A stretch of DNA of 64,000 nucleotides from the NCBI RefSeq assembly GCF_000002235.5, contig NW_022145547.1:1484001-1548000 (forward strand), written 5' to 3'. The stretch's first letter is position 1. Each line of letters starts with the position of its first letter. The translations under genes were made by a program, and so were the position numbers. Shown piece by piece: positions 22,380-35,059 of the stretch. The DNA is from Strongylocentrotus purpuratus (Eukaryota; Echinodermata; Echinoidea; Camarodonta; Strongylocentrotidae). Under the pieces are notes generated by a model. It did not search any database, was not told where the DNA came from, and saw only the letters and a list, made by a program, of their open reading frames with translations.

Positions 22380-23130
22380 GTCGCCTCTTTTGAATCTAAG
22401 AGGTTTTCTTTATATTTTGACATGTGATTCTTTTTCTTTGTATGCCCTCTTTTTATTCTTATAAGTCATTCTTTTCAAATTTGAGAGGTGACCCTTATCC
22501 TTTCTAATTAGTGGCATTTTCCTCTGTAATAAGTGCCCCTTTTGTGTTTTCATAATTGTCTTGTTTCGTCTCTGGTGAGTGCCCTTTATTAAGTGCGAGG
22601 AGTGCCCCCTTTTCACCTCCGGTATTTCCCCCTTTTTTTCCTTCTTTTCCCTTTGAAAATGTGCCCCCTTTTCATTTCCCCACAAAATGTGCTTACATCA
22701 CTATTTCAAGCGATTTAGAGCAACTTTTTCCTTAATTTTACCCAAAGCTGGCTTGCTGCGCTCGTTCGCATTTAAAGTTGATATAATTGTGATTCTTATT
22801 AAAGATCTTTTCAGTCTTTCATGGTAAGGTTGTGCTTAAAACACAATCAGGATTGTTTTTCGTCTTTATAAGATGTAGTTGTTGTTTTTTTTGCACTGCG
22901 ACCTCACAAAATCTCAATCAGACCATCACACCGACCTGCAAAGTAAATGTATGGACCATTTAAAGAGAGAAACTAACATCAAAATCATCCCTTATAATGT
23001 AATCACAATGTAGGGGTATATACCAATGTATATTGTAGGTGCCCCTTTTTCCCATAAAGTGCCCTTTTTTGTTGGTACCCTGCCCCCCCCCCCCGACTTT
23101 GAATGACGCTCCACGCCCCTGGCCTGCTAC
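22380..23130. other. Degenerate T/C-rich repeat region with recurrent GTGCCCC words
   Basis: Repeated motifs of the type AAGTGCCCCTTTT and GTGCCCTTTTT occur throughout. The segment ends near GACGCTCCACGCCCCTGG (about 23105), an inverse of the GGGGCGT words at 21850. This suggests the remains of one or more non-autonomous elements. No gene seen. Confidence 0.35.
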
Positions 23131-23139
23131 AAAAATGGA

Positions 23140-25945
23140 CCCTGTGCCAATTTACGCTCCGCTCGCTACGCTCTTCCTGATCGTAAATATCTATGGATTA
23201 GGATGTGCATGCATGCGTAAATCTGTACTTTCTCCCTGCCTCACACCTACACACACGCTCACACCCAATGTCTGAATGTCACGTCCGTTCCGCTGGAATC
23301 GACCAAACGTAGAATCAATAAATTGTGACTCAACGCATACTTTCAATGGACCAGGTAGGCAAAATGTAAACATTTTATTTGAAATTTAAAAACCAAATGC
23401 GACATTCTAATTCATCAATACCTCTACAATTTTCACCTACAACCTAAAACTGATCAGTCACACACGTTTACGTTCTTTGATCTAGATAATGTTTTGTTTT
23501 TTCACTTTGCCATGACGAACCCAAATCATTCCATCAAGGCGTATTTTTGAGAAATTCGAATATTCGTTTGTCAAAGCAAAAACATTTACATAAATTATCC
23601 GAAGCTATTGCTGGTTTAATGTAGGATTTTGTTGAGCCATTGACAGCAAACGTTACGGCTGAACACTAATTGAAAACAAACGAAACTCTCTCGCCTTTCA
23701 TCCAGTGAAAATTGAAAACATCGATCGCACTTGGCCGCTGTATTCAATTTCAATAGGCCATTTTCGTACTGTAACCAAATTTGATACAAACGTCTTTATG
23801 AGGTGCTTTGATACGAATAATTTCATTCACCAGTTACAAATAATTCTATTTCAATAGTCGGTATTCAAATTGCATATAGTCCATGTTGTTAGGTAGGGCA
23901 AGCCATTTTGTTTGTCCTACCTAGCAACAACTAATGTATGCAATTCGCATTATGACTATTGAAATACAATTATTCGTAACAGGTGTATGACATAATTGTA
24001 ACGAGACACTTAACAAAGATTTATGCCAGTTGTATATTTCCTCTCCAAATAGGATGTAGTTATGACGTAACAATGTACAATGGAAAGTATATCGTGGAGA
24101 TTCGTCGACATAAACATCTCTGTGAAGTGTTACATAAATTATGAACTGCACGCGATTTCAAAAGGCGAAAAATTATTTAATTATACATGAATCACTATAT
24201 TCAAAGACTAATTTACTTAACCAAAGTGTGAACAGTCAGAATATACACATATAATTGTGAATTAAGAAGTCTAAAATGCATAAACATCAATTAGCATATA
24301 ATAAGCTATTAAAACTATTATTTACATCGTTTATCCATCAGTCATGATTCTCATAATATAATGAATAAGTACAGGAGTATTAAAACTTTTATTTCATCAG
24401 GAAAAAGTAAGTAAAAGATATTAGCTAGAAGACCTGAGAGCATAAATGTTTATATTTTAAATTCAAACTCAATAACATATTCAAACTCTGACTCCAATGC
24501 ATATATAGCCTTTAAATATTACACATACTTAATATTTTTGTTCGTGATTTTACCTGACAAAAAGGTGAAGATGACGTTTCTAAATTGAAAGTTTAATTGA
24601 AGCTATATATTTGAAAAGAATGATCCGTTTTCAGGAAATTGATGACGACCAACAGTGGCGTAGCGTCGAGGATAGGAAACGTTTTCTCATATAAACTGGG
24701 TGTTATTTTTTTCGTTCAAGATGGGGCAAATGCCCCCGTTTTTCCTCTGTGCTATACGTCTCAAACTAGCAATAATCTACCAATTCTACATTTCCACAAT
24801 ACCCAATGTGAATATATCAAAAACATATTTTATTAAGCAACTAGCTTTATAAGCATACTTTCATTCTAACATTCATAATGATACAAGCAACAGAAAATTT
24901 GAATGTGCTCTCAGTTCGGGAGAGAGAAAGAAGTTCACTGGCCTGCGTTTATACAAAGCTTTTAATGATTATGTCGTAACACATTTTCTCTCTCTCCCGT
25001 ACAAAACTATTTACAAAATTCTGACGTCGCTGCAAAATGTGGCAATTGGCCACACACTTTCATTGTACCAGTGAAAGTGAATGGCACTTCTCTGACCTGA
25101 TATCACCGAATTGGCTGAATGTACTTCACGCTTCATAGTCTAGTCGTAACGTATACATAACATCAACCAATCAGAATCATGCGTTCACGTATGATGTTTT
25201 ATCCCTGCAATCTCATTGGTCTTAAATCGTACTTTGCATTCAATAATATATTTTGGTACCAGATCCATGTCGGTGATGCCGAGAATGTAAAGCAAGAAGG
25301 CATTGATTCTATAGGCACAAACAAATCAATTTCTGGGACATGGCGTATGGTGTTTAGCAATGATTACACGAGAAATGTGCAATATATGCCTGAAATCAAA
25401 GCACCATATTATATACATCATAGCAATACAATGATTCCAACATAGACACGAGTAATGTATAATTTGCTTCTTGTATTTTGTTCTTGTACAGAACGTGCAA
25501 ATTGACACAACTGGCTATAAAAATCTACCACCCTTATAATGTGACCGTGTATCAATGGAAAGATAATCCTTTGAGAATATGTAATTTCTAAAAGTATAGT
25601 GAGCCTCTTTGGAATACATCACAAGGATTTTTTTTATAGTCATATCGTGACATCTGCCATACAATAAAAACGTAAGTTTAGTACTAAAAATTGTATGTAC
25701 AGTAACAACAAACAACCACTCTAAAATCGTATTGGCAATGTAATGTTTATAACACTAAGATGTATCACTAATGACTCGCAGCCTTAAGTTCCAAACAATG
25801 TTTTGAGCGTTCCATAAATTATTATCTAACTAGCAGACAACATTATACATAATGCCCTTTCGAACACACTGTATATGTATTACATACTATCAGCTTAGTT
25901 ACATTAAAATTTGATATCTGAAGCTGAAAAAGCACTCATTCGGGA
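23140..25945. other. Gene-poor flank, likely including the 3' UTR of the membrane-protein gene
   Basis: No host exon found apart from the candidate terminal exon just to the right. Minus-strand AATAAA signals (TTTATT on the plus strand) occur near 24387 and 23363, so the 3' UTR could end anywhere between. Contains the hairpin MITE at 23831-23985 and a CAGTGGCGTAGCG word near 24653 that resembles a hAT-type end. The open frame at 25179-25445 has no recognised homology. Confidence 0.35.
23831..23985. repeat. Hairpin MITE, arms about 70 bp
   Basis: The left arm reads GTTACAAATAATTCTATTTC, then AATAGTC, and ends GTTGTTAGGTAGGGCAA. The right arm is its inverse, TTGTCCTACCTAGCAACAAC to GAAATACAATTATTCGTAAC. 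The loop is only about 10 bp (CCATTTTGTT). It lies 3' of the minus-strand membrane-protein gene. Confidence 0.75.
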
Positions 25946-25952
25946 ACAAACG

Positions 25953-28900
25953 CTAACAAAAGAAGGATGTTCCACGATCTTTACGAAAACTGGGAAAATC
26001 AAAGGTGTTTCTCAGGCTATATGAAGGAATTATGAAATTCAAAAGTACATACCGAAGTCTGTATTTTATTAATTATTTTGTGTATATTGACTAGGGGCAT
26101 CGCCAGACTATTTTAAATGGGAAGGGTTTCGAAGAGGTAGCTGAAATTTACCAACGAGCAATCAAGCAAAGGAATCATCAACATCTCTTTGAGATTTCCC
26201 AACAGCCTTAGAAAATGGCGAACCGACGAATGTCGAATAAGGTGCCACTCCCTTTGGCCACGCCCCCCGCTAGGAATAAGGCCATCAACCTATTAAAATC
26301 ATCGGGTAAACTAAACGAGATATTTATATTTATTGGGGTAACATCTAGAACTTGCCCACCTCAAAGCTTTGAGAATATCCCATGTCACCAAGGCAACTTC
26401 TCTTGTTCTCTGTATTGAATGAACAACAGAAAGACGTCGACTTTGTACAAAGTAGATAGACCTAACGTCTATCCGTCTGCTATAATTATTATTGATCTTA
26501 TTGCTACAGATGATACCGTTTGATTAATGTTATTGTATAGATGCTTGCAGGCAGGATTACAATTATTGTCTGTAGGTTGTATCTGCTGTGACTGTGACGT
26601 ATGAATTTCTGTGAAAATGTAGAGAAAAGGAAAAAGGAGGATACTTTAATAAATCATCTTGATGGTAATGGGGTCACTTTGTTAGTGGGGAACAAATATT
26701 CATGAATATGTTCATTCCGAAATATGGTTTTAGACGGTAACAGCTCACTTTCCCTAAGGTTTTTTAAATCTTAAAAATTGTAAATTATAATTCCAAATAT
26801 AGAACAGTGGATGTGATTTCAGAAATGAGCAGGATTCGTAATGTCAAAAAATAAATTGTAAAAGAAATAGGATGATCTAAGAACATATTGCTCTTTTGGA
26901 ATTATGAATCCTCCGGAAAATAAATCTTATCGCTACACTGTTAGTTTTACATTGCATATAGGTAGGCTTACCTAAGAAACAGTTTAGACTTTGACTCATA
27001 CCGAATTTTATGTTCTTAATTACACTTTTATTGAGGTGCGCAATCTTTAATCAATACGGTACTTTTCGAACATTATGCATTGTTATATGCGCATGACAAT
27101 GTGATTACCTATATCAAGTGGTTCCAAAATAAATTTTGAAAGAAATTAAGGTCCAATAAAGCACTTTGAAAGTGGCAAAACTAGTTGAAATGCATCCTAA
27201 TATCGGGATTATTTCGAGGGTTCGGACTCTTCAATAAGCGCCATAACATGTATACGTGAGCCTAACTGGATATTCCTACATCGAATACTCACCCCTTGTA
27301 CTTCCAGTAACACAGTCCTATAAAGGTGCATATTACTGCCACAACAAGAATAGTTGCAAGGATGGCTAGAGCTATATCACCTCTCCTCAGTCCACCTGAA
27401 GCAGAAAGACAAGAAATATAAAAACATTACACAAAAAGGAAAAGATCAATATTTGCACTGTACATACATAAAGTCAGTCCGTCACAAGCAGAAAGACGGG
27501 CACACTGAGACAGAGTACATAGGACACTGAATGCACGGTTATTTGCACTTAAAATTGGTTTGTGCAGATATACAATGATCTATCATATACCGAGAGCCTT
27601 ATGATCGGATATTTATTACAGAAAATGCTGGTATTAAGCCCAGGAAGGTTACAAGTCAATCTGGCTGACAATACACACTTATTTTAAAAATGCAATAGCG
27701 ACTATATTATGGAGCTATTTGAAATCATAAAAATGTTGGACAAACGCTATGCTTTAACAAAAAAATTAGAACATGCTATAACGGTCAAAGCTTGTAGTCT
27801 TATATGACACCACGACTTCACACAAGTCATTATCGTATTAGTTCAACTCTGTATAGCTACGACAGCTTAAAAACGACTTTAACTGTACACGCACATAAAA
27901 TGGGGATAATGTTTGCTTAACCTCTTACATGAAGTGATTGTGACGATATGGTCTATCCTCGACAGATAAAGTTGATTAATTAACAGTACTTCACCGATTG
28001 GTCTTATAGAGTCATAGAGATTGATCAATAAAGTGCTACTGCTATGCATATATTAATGTCTCTATCAAGAATAAAGTGAGAGGAGTTTGATCGATTAAGT
28101 TCTGACAAGATATAAACTTTATCTCTCAAGATGCATAACGTCACAATCCTTACACGAAAAGGCTAGGAGTTAGAATGAAAACAATCAAACTTTATGGGCA
28201 ACAACTTGTATTTAAGACTTTCACATATTAGTAACAGTTCCTAAAGATCTATGTTTCATTACAAACCTCCGCCTTCCTCGTCGTCATCATGTCCTTTTTG
28301 ACCATCGCCATCGCCTTTCATACCATCGTCATCGCCGTCCTTAGCGCTAGTCATCGGTGCGTCAGTCACGACTGGGGTCGGTGCGTCAGTGCCATTAGCG
28401 GATGGGGCTGGTGTGCCATTATCGACAGGGGGAGGGGTTGTTGCTACCGCTGGGCGGGGGGTTGTTATGGGCTCCGTGGCAAGGACGGTGGGAGGTGAAG
28501 CTGAAGGAGGTGAAGCTGAAGGAGGAAATAATGGCAGTTCTATTATTACAGTGATTACTAAACATGTGGACGATACATTATTATCGAAGTTACACATTAA
28601 ATCAAAGGTAAACATTAAGGCAAAGTTATGGATATTGGGAAATTTTGCTATCTAGGTTTTTGGTCAAATTATATTAATGCTCCTAAAGCTTAAAACGGAC
28701 GGGAATTAATTTCGGGGACAGGAATTAATTTCGGGAGAAGGGGCACAGAAGAAAGGTTCAGGGACTGTTCTAGACACAATTCTAAAAAGTAGACAAAATC
28801 TGAACAAAATAAGAGCTTATTTTTCTTCCTTGCCAGACATTATGTCAGAAATAAACCCCATTCCAAGGTATTCCTTACCATTTAATGTATCAACATGAAA

Positions 28901-30229
28901 AGCAATAATCTGTCAATTCTACAATTTATTCTTTCGTGAAAATGTGATGTGAAGCATACAAACTGAAACACAATATCGTGTATCGGTACCGTTGGATGAT
29001 ATTAAAAAGATGCCTTTTCTTGGATATACAGGCCTTCTACATCAGCTACATTTTATTTGGTCGAGTTCTACGTGTATTCAAACATCTGAAAATGAAGGTA
29101 ATCTACCTCATTCACCTTTGACCTCTGTATGTACTAAGCTTTTATAAGCGTGGATTCACTACTTAAACATCAGAAACATGCATTGCATTCGTAGAAATGT
29201 ATATTGGTCTCCATCAAAACAAATAGTTACATTCACCATAGAGTTTTGCGAACAGTAGAAATATTTGAATCAATTTGCAAAAAGTCAACAATAGTAAGTT
29301 AAACTTCTGCATGTCAATCATTTTTGTAGACTATTTTCCCATGATGACGGTAAGGAATCACTCAATCTCGACATGGAGACTTGTTACGTTATTTTATTTC
29401 ACCTGTCATGAAGTTCAGTGACAGGGCATGCCCGGGCACATGAGGTTAAATTACGACATGTTCCTTGATTAATCGCTCGTCTGAAGCTACCTCAAAGAAA
29501 ATATCACTGTTTTTCTCCATACCCTTCATAGCGGTATCACGCTTGACCTCATTTTCGTTTTGTTTGTGCATAACCATAACGCGAAGCACAATGGCCGTTG
29601 TAATGTAGATGAAAGGGTAAACAGGTTTCCTTTTCATAAACAAATACATTTTCCATATTCAAAGGCCAAATCTAGATATTATCTGTCGTGTACGCCCACC
29701 AATTCCTGATTCTGAAATATGCTAACAGTGCAGTTATCTAAACGTGTAGAGACATGGCAATATAAAATGTTTATATCTGTTGCAATTTTTGTGCAACATC
29801 AGCATGCGATGGAACTGAAACTGCAAGATTTCACTCGCTATGATAAGGCGGAATTAAGAGAAATAGACTTGGCAACGAACCTAAACAAGGAAAAATGTAA
29901 CAAATTACATTTTACCATGTAGGCCAACTCCCCCTACCCCCTCTCTCTTTCTAAGTCAAGTTGTTTGCACATATGACAAATATTTCCTTCTAAATTCTCT
30001 ATTTTTTCATCCTATTATCAAATTGTGACATTTGCAATAACATGAAATCTTTATGGTGTTCATGGTAACCTCGTTTTATTTCGTTATACTCTATATTATG
30101 CCTACAATAATTGTATAAATTCATTTTTCCAGCAAAAATGCACTTACATGGACTTTGTGAGTATACGACTGCTGCTGAGCAGACGAATACTGCTAGCACT
30201 AGCGTGACCAATTGTGACGTCATCTTCAT
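25953..30229 (-). CDS. Small single-pass type I membrane protein with Pro/Thr- and Asp/Gly-rich ectodomain
   Basis: Not a family I can name. Supported exons: 30229-30148 (ATG, signal peptide MKMTSQLVTLVLAVFVCSAA), 28500-28267 and 27395-27293, all with GT/AG sites and matching phases. A non-coding part of the first exon starts at 30255. The mature chain has a low-complexity ectodomain: Pro/Thr/Ala-rich with NGT sequons (about residues 28-75), then acidic and Gly-rich (DGDDDG, DDDEEGG, about 80-106). A transmembrane helix follows at about 113-135, then CYWKYK. The best terminal exon is 25989-25953, in frame, adding FRKDRGTSFFC and a stop; it is uncertain. Total would be about 151 residues. The architecture is reminiscent of CD99-like, syndecan-like or CD164-like O-glycosylated surface proteins, without provable homology. 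Exon 2 has tandem acceptors. Confidence 0.6.
27930..28155. repeat. Diverged inverted-repeat pair, possible old MITE
   Basis: GATTGTGACGATATGG with CAGATAAAGTTGA at the left faces an imperfect inverse, AAACTTTATCTCTCAAG with GTCACAATCCTT, at the right. The arms match only in part. It lies in an intron of the membrane-protein gene. Confidence 0.3.
28500..28516 (-). promoter_or_regulatory. Tandem 3' splice sites 15 nt apart
   Basis: On the minus strand the word CTTCAG is repeated 15 nt apart, so exon 2 can begin at 28515 or 28500. Both keep the frame and differ by five residues (Ser/Pro-rich). The upstream CTCCTT gives pyrimidines to both sites. Which site is used cannot be told from sequence. 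Confidence 0.5.
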
Positions 30230-32675
30230 TGAAGCGATTGGACTGCTACCAGATGCTATAGTGGAAAGAGAAAAGAGAGATATAATGATATTATCATTAT
30301 GATAATCATGTACACCAAGGTTATACCAGTGCTGCAATCATGTTAATTAGTTATTGCTTCTATGTGTAGTCGCATGATATCGTGCATATCACTTTTTTTT
30401 ACTCATTTCATGAATGTATCGGATTTGTTGTTCTCTATCCAGAAAAAACACAAAAAATAGCAATTAACCAAACCCCTGTTGTCGTTTTTAAAGAGAAGGA
30501 TGTTATATCAACGAAAAAATAATTTGTGTAAATATTAATAATTGATTACATACATGATTAAAATGACTACAATTGTTTTTCTTTCTTTGCAATTTCATTT
30601 CTTTCAGACATCCATTCTTTTCTGCCCTTTGCATGTTTTCTTTCTTTTACCAACCCCTCCCACTTCTCTCTCTCCCTCTGATCTGTGTCTATCTTTCTCA
30701 AGTGTTGACTGTTAAAAAATATGTTTTTCTTTTTTTTCATCCAGGAGTACCGACGCAGTATTGAAAAGAAATGTCAATTAGCTAATCCCTAACGTGCGTG
30801 GAAATACATGTACAGGTATTTGCGATATGAATTACTATCAAATTATAGTTGCTTAGATGGCACTGGTTTGTACACTTACGTTGACTAACGTGAACACTTA
30901 AACCGTCTTCTGCGTGAGTACAACCATTGAGGGGTCACTAGAACGACGGGGGAGGGGGGGGGGGGCAGGGGCAACGGTCCTATTTTGAAAATAAAGCTCA
31001 AATTTTCAAGGGTACTGATTATGGGGGATGCGTTCGTGAGGTGGTTTATGCGTCTCCCTGTATTGCCAATTTCGCCTTTATCTTTCCGTTTTTTTAATAT
31101 TTCATCACTCGTTGGATTGTAGAGGGGGTTAGGGATGGGGGCACTGTAGCTACACCACTGTTTGTGGTGTAGATATCTCTTTTCCTCCGCTGAGATGTAA
31201 ATTGCCCGTCTGATTGTAAGTTTGATTACGAGAGAGTCACTGAGATGTATCACTTGAACCACATTAAACATGTAAGACACGTTTTGGGATTAAATTGGTT
31301 CACACCGTTCCGTTTCGAGGCAGTTATGACCAAGGCTATTACAAGTAATTGGAACCCCTGTACGGCATCTTTAACCAACTTCTTTATCAAAATTATTAAT
31401 TTGGGAACTTTTTGTAAATCTTTGGCCCGTCTCATATTAAAACTCTAAACCCAGAGATGGCTTTTAACTCGCTGAAGCCAAATTTAACAAAGAAAGTCGG
31501 ACCGAGGTCCAAGTTTTCAACTTTTTGAACTTGACATAGACCGAAGGTCCTAAAACCTTGCCCTTGTTATTCTCATTAAAGGAACACAGTATCTTGTTGA
31601 AAATGACAGATTATAATCATACATTAAAAATAGGGTTATTTAAGTTTATATTTGACTACTGTGTAGATTTTTGTAGTTTTCCGTGTTTTTCTTTTGTGAA
31701 AAAAATTGGAGATCGCAAAGGCGATGTAGTGGCTAACAAAATAATGAACAATCTGTTGTGCAAAATCGGCAAGATTATCAACAGCATTTAAGACACCTTT
31801 AAACATTACAGGCGGGGACACTGGTATCATTTCTTGCAATACATGATATAAACATTTTCATTAATGTATTAGCAGGGCAGGAGGGAGTGGTGTTTGGGTG
31901 TGCCCTCTTAAGTTGGTCAAAATTAGTGATACTCCGATCGTTATAGAGATAACTGCTTTTTTATAAAATTAATTTCATTATATATTTCGAATCAAATCAA
32001 ATCATGTACCACACCATGTTTGGTTTCATAGAAAAGTCTAATTCTTATCATCCTGATCATATTTGGAAACGTTAAATCATAGAAAAAAGCGTTTTCCCGC
32101 TGACATTGTACATGTATATTATATACACTAAGAAAATTAATGACTGTGTTACCCGTTCTCTTTAAAACTGCATCATTTCCGTATTATACCCTCGATCTAG
32201 GTATTTGATCTAGTATTTTCCACTCTTGATTACAGAATCGTTGCTGTTTGATAATAATTTTACAACGTCTAAAAGGGTAGTTTCAAACTAAGGGTAATGT
32301 TTCTGAGACTTTTTTATTTTAAGGTTTTTGCAAATCAAAAGCAGTATAATTATCATTAGTTCTATAACTTGAATAATTTCACATTCACAGTTTGCTGATG
32401 TAGACACATATTTTATATCATCAAATTAGTATGCAGTTTACATTGCATAACGTCTGTAACATTGCATAACGTCTGTAATATATTGGATCAATACGTATAT
32501 GCGTGGACAGCACTTACTACAGAATATAGAATTGATTATGTGCAATGACAGTCTTGACACGGATTGAATGGAGAATAGAGAGCTCTTTCGATGTCCTTTG
32601 TCTACAAGCACAGACTAGTGATATCTCCACCAAAAAAAAAATCTGTCTTGCGCCGGTCATCTCCGGTCATTATGG

Positions 32676-32960
32676 TCATAGGAGGGTATGCTGCCCCTTT
32701 TTATATTAATTTATGGATACGCCACTTGTTTCGACTCTCTGTTATGCATGTACAATGGCTTGTGCGAGTAAAATATTCTGACTATTTTGCGGCATGGACA
32801 AGTGCTTTATTTCCCTCGGCAATCTCACGACCTGGGAGGGTTCTGCCCCTCATTTCCTAGATACGGCACTATAGTTTCGACCCTATGTTATGAGCCATGT
32901 GTGCCCTATTCTGAATATTTTGCGGGGGACAGGTACATTATGCCCCCTACGCGAGGGTGG
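32676..32960. repeat. Diverged tandem duplication of about 160 bp
   Basis: Two stretches share order and wording: CTGCCCC, a GATACGCCAC or GATACGGCAC word, TTTCGACTCTCTGTTATG against TTTCGACCCTATGTTATG, then ATTCTGACTATTTTGCGG against ATTCTGAATATTTTGCGG and GGACA. The copies are strongly diverged, so the duplication is old. The GCCCC and TACGCCAC words are typical of the mobile-element debris elsewhere in the window. Confidence 0.55.
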
Positions 32961-33013
32961 GAGGTCACTCTCATGTACACAAGTGCTACCCACCCGTGTT
33001 CATCAACCTCTGA

Positions 33014-33222
33014 AATGGACCCTAATGGCGTATTGCACCTATCTGAAATGAACCCTAATGACGTATCGCACCTGTTCTGAAATGACCCTAATGGCGTATG
33101 TATCGCACATTTTCCGAAATGGACCTTAATGGCGAATCGCACCTTTTCTGAAATGACCCTAATGGCGTATATATCGCACATTTTCCGAAATGGACCCTAA
33201 TGGCGAATCGCACCTTTTCTGA
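33014..33222. repeat. Minisatellite with alternating 37- and 34-bp units
   Basis: Six units, each beginning ATGGACC or ATGACCC and containing CTAATGGCG, a TATCGCAC-type word and a TCTGAA or CCGAA end. Lengths are 33, 34, 37, 34, 37 and 34 bp. Units 3+4 and 5+6 form a nearly identical 71-bp dimer, a small higher-order repeat. The longer units carry an extra TATATATC/TGTATC stretch. Confidence 0.8.
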
Positions 33223-34829
33223 AATGGACCCTGAAAAGGTAGCCTTTTTTCATTTTGTGCGATCAATGCTTGAAAACACACTTTTAAAAAACCCACCCCT
33301 TTTGAAGGAAAACATCGACGACGTCGTATAGCTGAATTCAACGCTTTTTCTGGACGCGGGTGCGTAGCCAGTCATGTTGGGAGTTAGCCTCCCCCCTCCC
33401 CCCCCCCCCCCCCCTCGGGGGGGGGGGGCTATCTCTGATCCATGGGGTTTTCCCCTGCTGGTATGAATAACTGGTAATGCAACTGGGTTCGATCCTGTGT
33501 AGCGTAGAGCCTGACAGTGACTATAAACTAGAGAGCCCTATATATGATTATTTTGAGTCATCGCGATTACAGTACCTCGAATGAATGCATGATTATTGTT
33601 CGAGGTGCGAGCGATGAAAGACCTCACCATGTGTAATGTCCAGTAGTAAAGCATTGAGTGCATGCATGGTGCTAACTATAGAAATGACTCATCCATGCAA
33701 ACGATCTAGCATATTATTGTAATGCATGGTCACAGTGATGTGAACTGAAAAGAGTGTGGTTCTCGATCTTAAAGTATTTTTGTTACACAGGTTTGACAGA
33801 TATTTTATTAGGAACATAATGCTGGAAGGGAACAGTGCTATGTCTCTCAATACTCGTATTATTTACTTTACTTTATTTACTCCTGGGAGATGTGCAGTTA
33901 AGATGCTACCTCTTGCCCCTCTGCCTACCCGACTAATTGTGTATCTATAATGAGAATAATTAAACCATAGACCTGGAAGATCGACTGCTGTCTCAGCATT
34001 CTTCCAGCATTTGCGGGAAAGGTAAAGATATGTATTTTTTTTTTATTGGAGCCTGAAAACAAAATTCGAAGATCATTTAAGGTTTGTACGTTCTCATTTC
34101 TAAAAATATACCTTGTCCTTAGCAGATCTTATAATTTTCTAAAAAGGTTGAAGACCATTTCCGACAATATTGTTGTAAGGATGTGTTACGAAGTGTTTTA
34201 GTGACAAAAACAATAAGATCAAGATGTCATATTAAGTAAACTATTCCGAGAAAATAACATATCCTTAAACTTTCTGTATTTGGACATTTGGACATTTCTA
34301 TTCTGCTCAGGAAAAGGTTTGATTTGATAAAAGCAATTTCCTTATCTCTGATTTACATGCAGTTTACGTACACACAGAATTTGTTTGCCGCTATACAGAC
34401 TCGGTAGCCTTGTATATAATTCGAATTCGTTACATAGATTTATTTTCCTGTCCCTTGTGAGAAGCGGTTAAGTTACAATTTTATTAGTCAAACTCAGATC
34501 TAATGGATAATGTTTCGGAAATGTAAAAGCTTGAAAACTATCAAAAATGAAATGGAAAAAATTGTCACACAATAAAGAACAAATGACAAATAATATGCCA
34601 TCTAGACAGGCTCCTCAAAAGTCTAAAAACTTACATGTGAAAATTAAAATTCGTCATCTGCTTTAGAGTATGACAATGTCAAGAATTTTCGTATTATTAT
34701 TAATAATACGAAAATAACCATATAGTATAATGGGATCGATGTGATAAAAGATTATTATAAATATTGCAAGGAATGTTTTAAAAAGTGGACAAAGCGACAC
34801 ACAGATTAAAAAAAACATGATAACAAGTT

Positions 34830-34830
<1 letters not shown>

Positions 34831-34908
<78 letters not shown>
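34831..34908. repeat. (GA)n microsatellite
   Basis: Long, slightly interrupted GA dinucleotide run; a shorter one lies at 35031-35052. It directly precedes the LINE fragment. Confidence 0.9.
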
Positions 34909-34911
<3 letters not shown>

Positions 34912-35059
34912 GGGACGGAGAGAGTATGAGAAATAGAGAGGAGATTTACTGCAAGACAATAGATTAACAGATAGAAATATATAGGCAGAAATTCAGACGG
35001 ATGAGAGGGACAAAGCGAGAATACACGCAGAGAGAGAGAGAGAGAGAGAGAAAGAGCAA

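Noticed and set aside
22410-22685. Lys-rich 91-residue frame on the minus strand
   Set aside because: Made of repeated KGHL/KGA words from a degenerate nucleotide repeat, not a protein signature.
25179-25445. 88-residue plus-strand frame
   Set aside because: No splice or start context and no domain. An alternative minus-strand terminal exon for the membrane protein at 25298 would give a hydrophobic tail unlike a cytoplasmic end, so it was not used.
33014-33222. Possible CRISPR-like array
   Set aside because: Units abut without unique spacers and the context is animal DNA; it is a minisatellite.
33470-33520. GGGTTCGATCC word resembling a tRNA B-box
   Set aside because: No A-box at a proper distance and no stem pairing; too weak to call a SINE.
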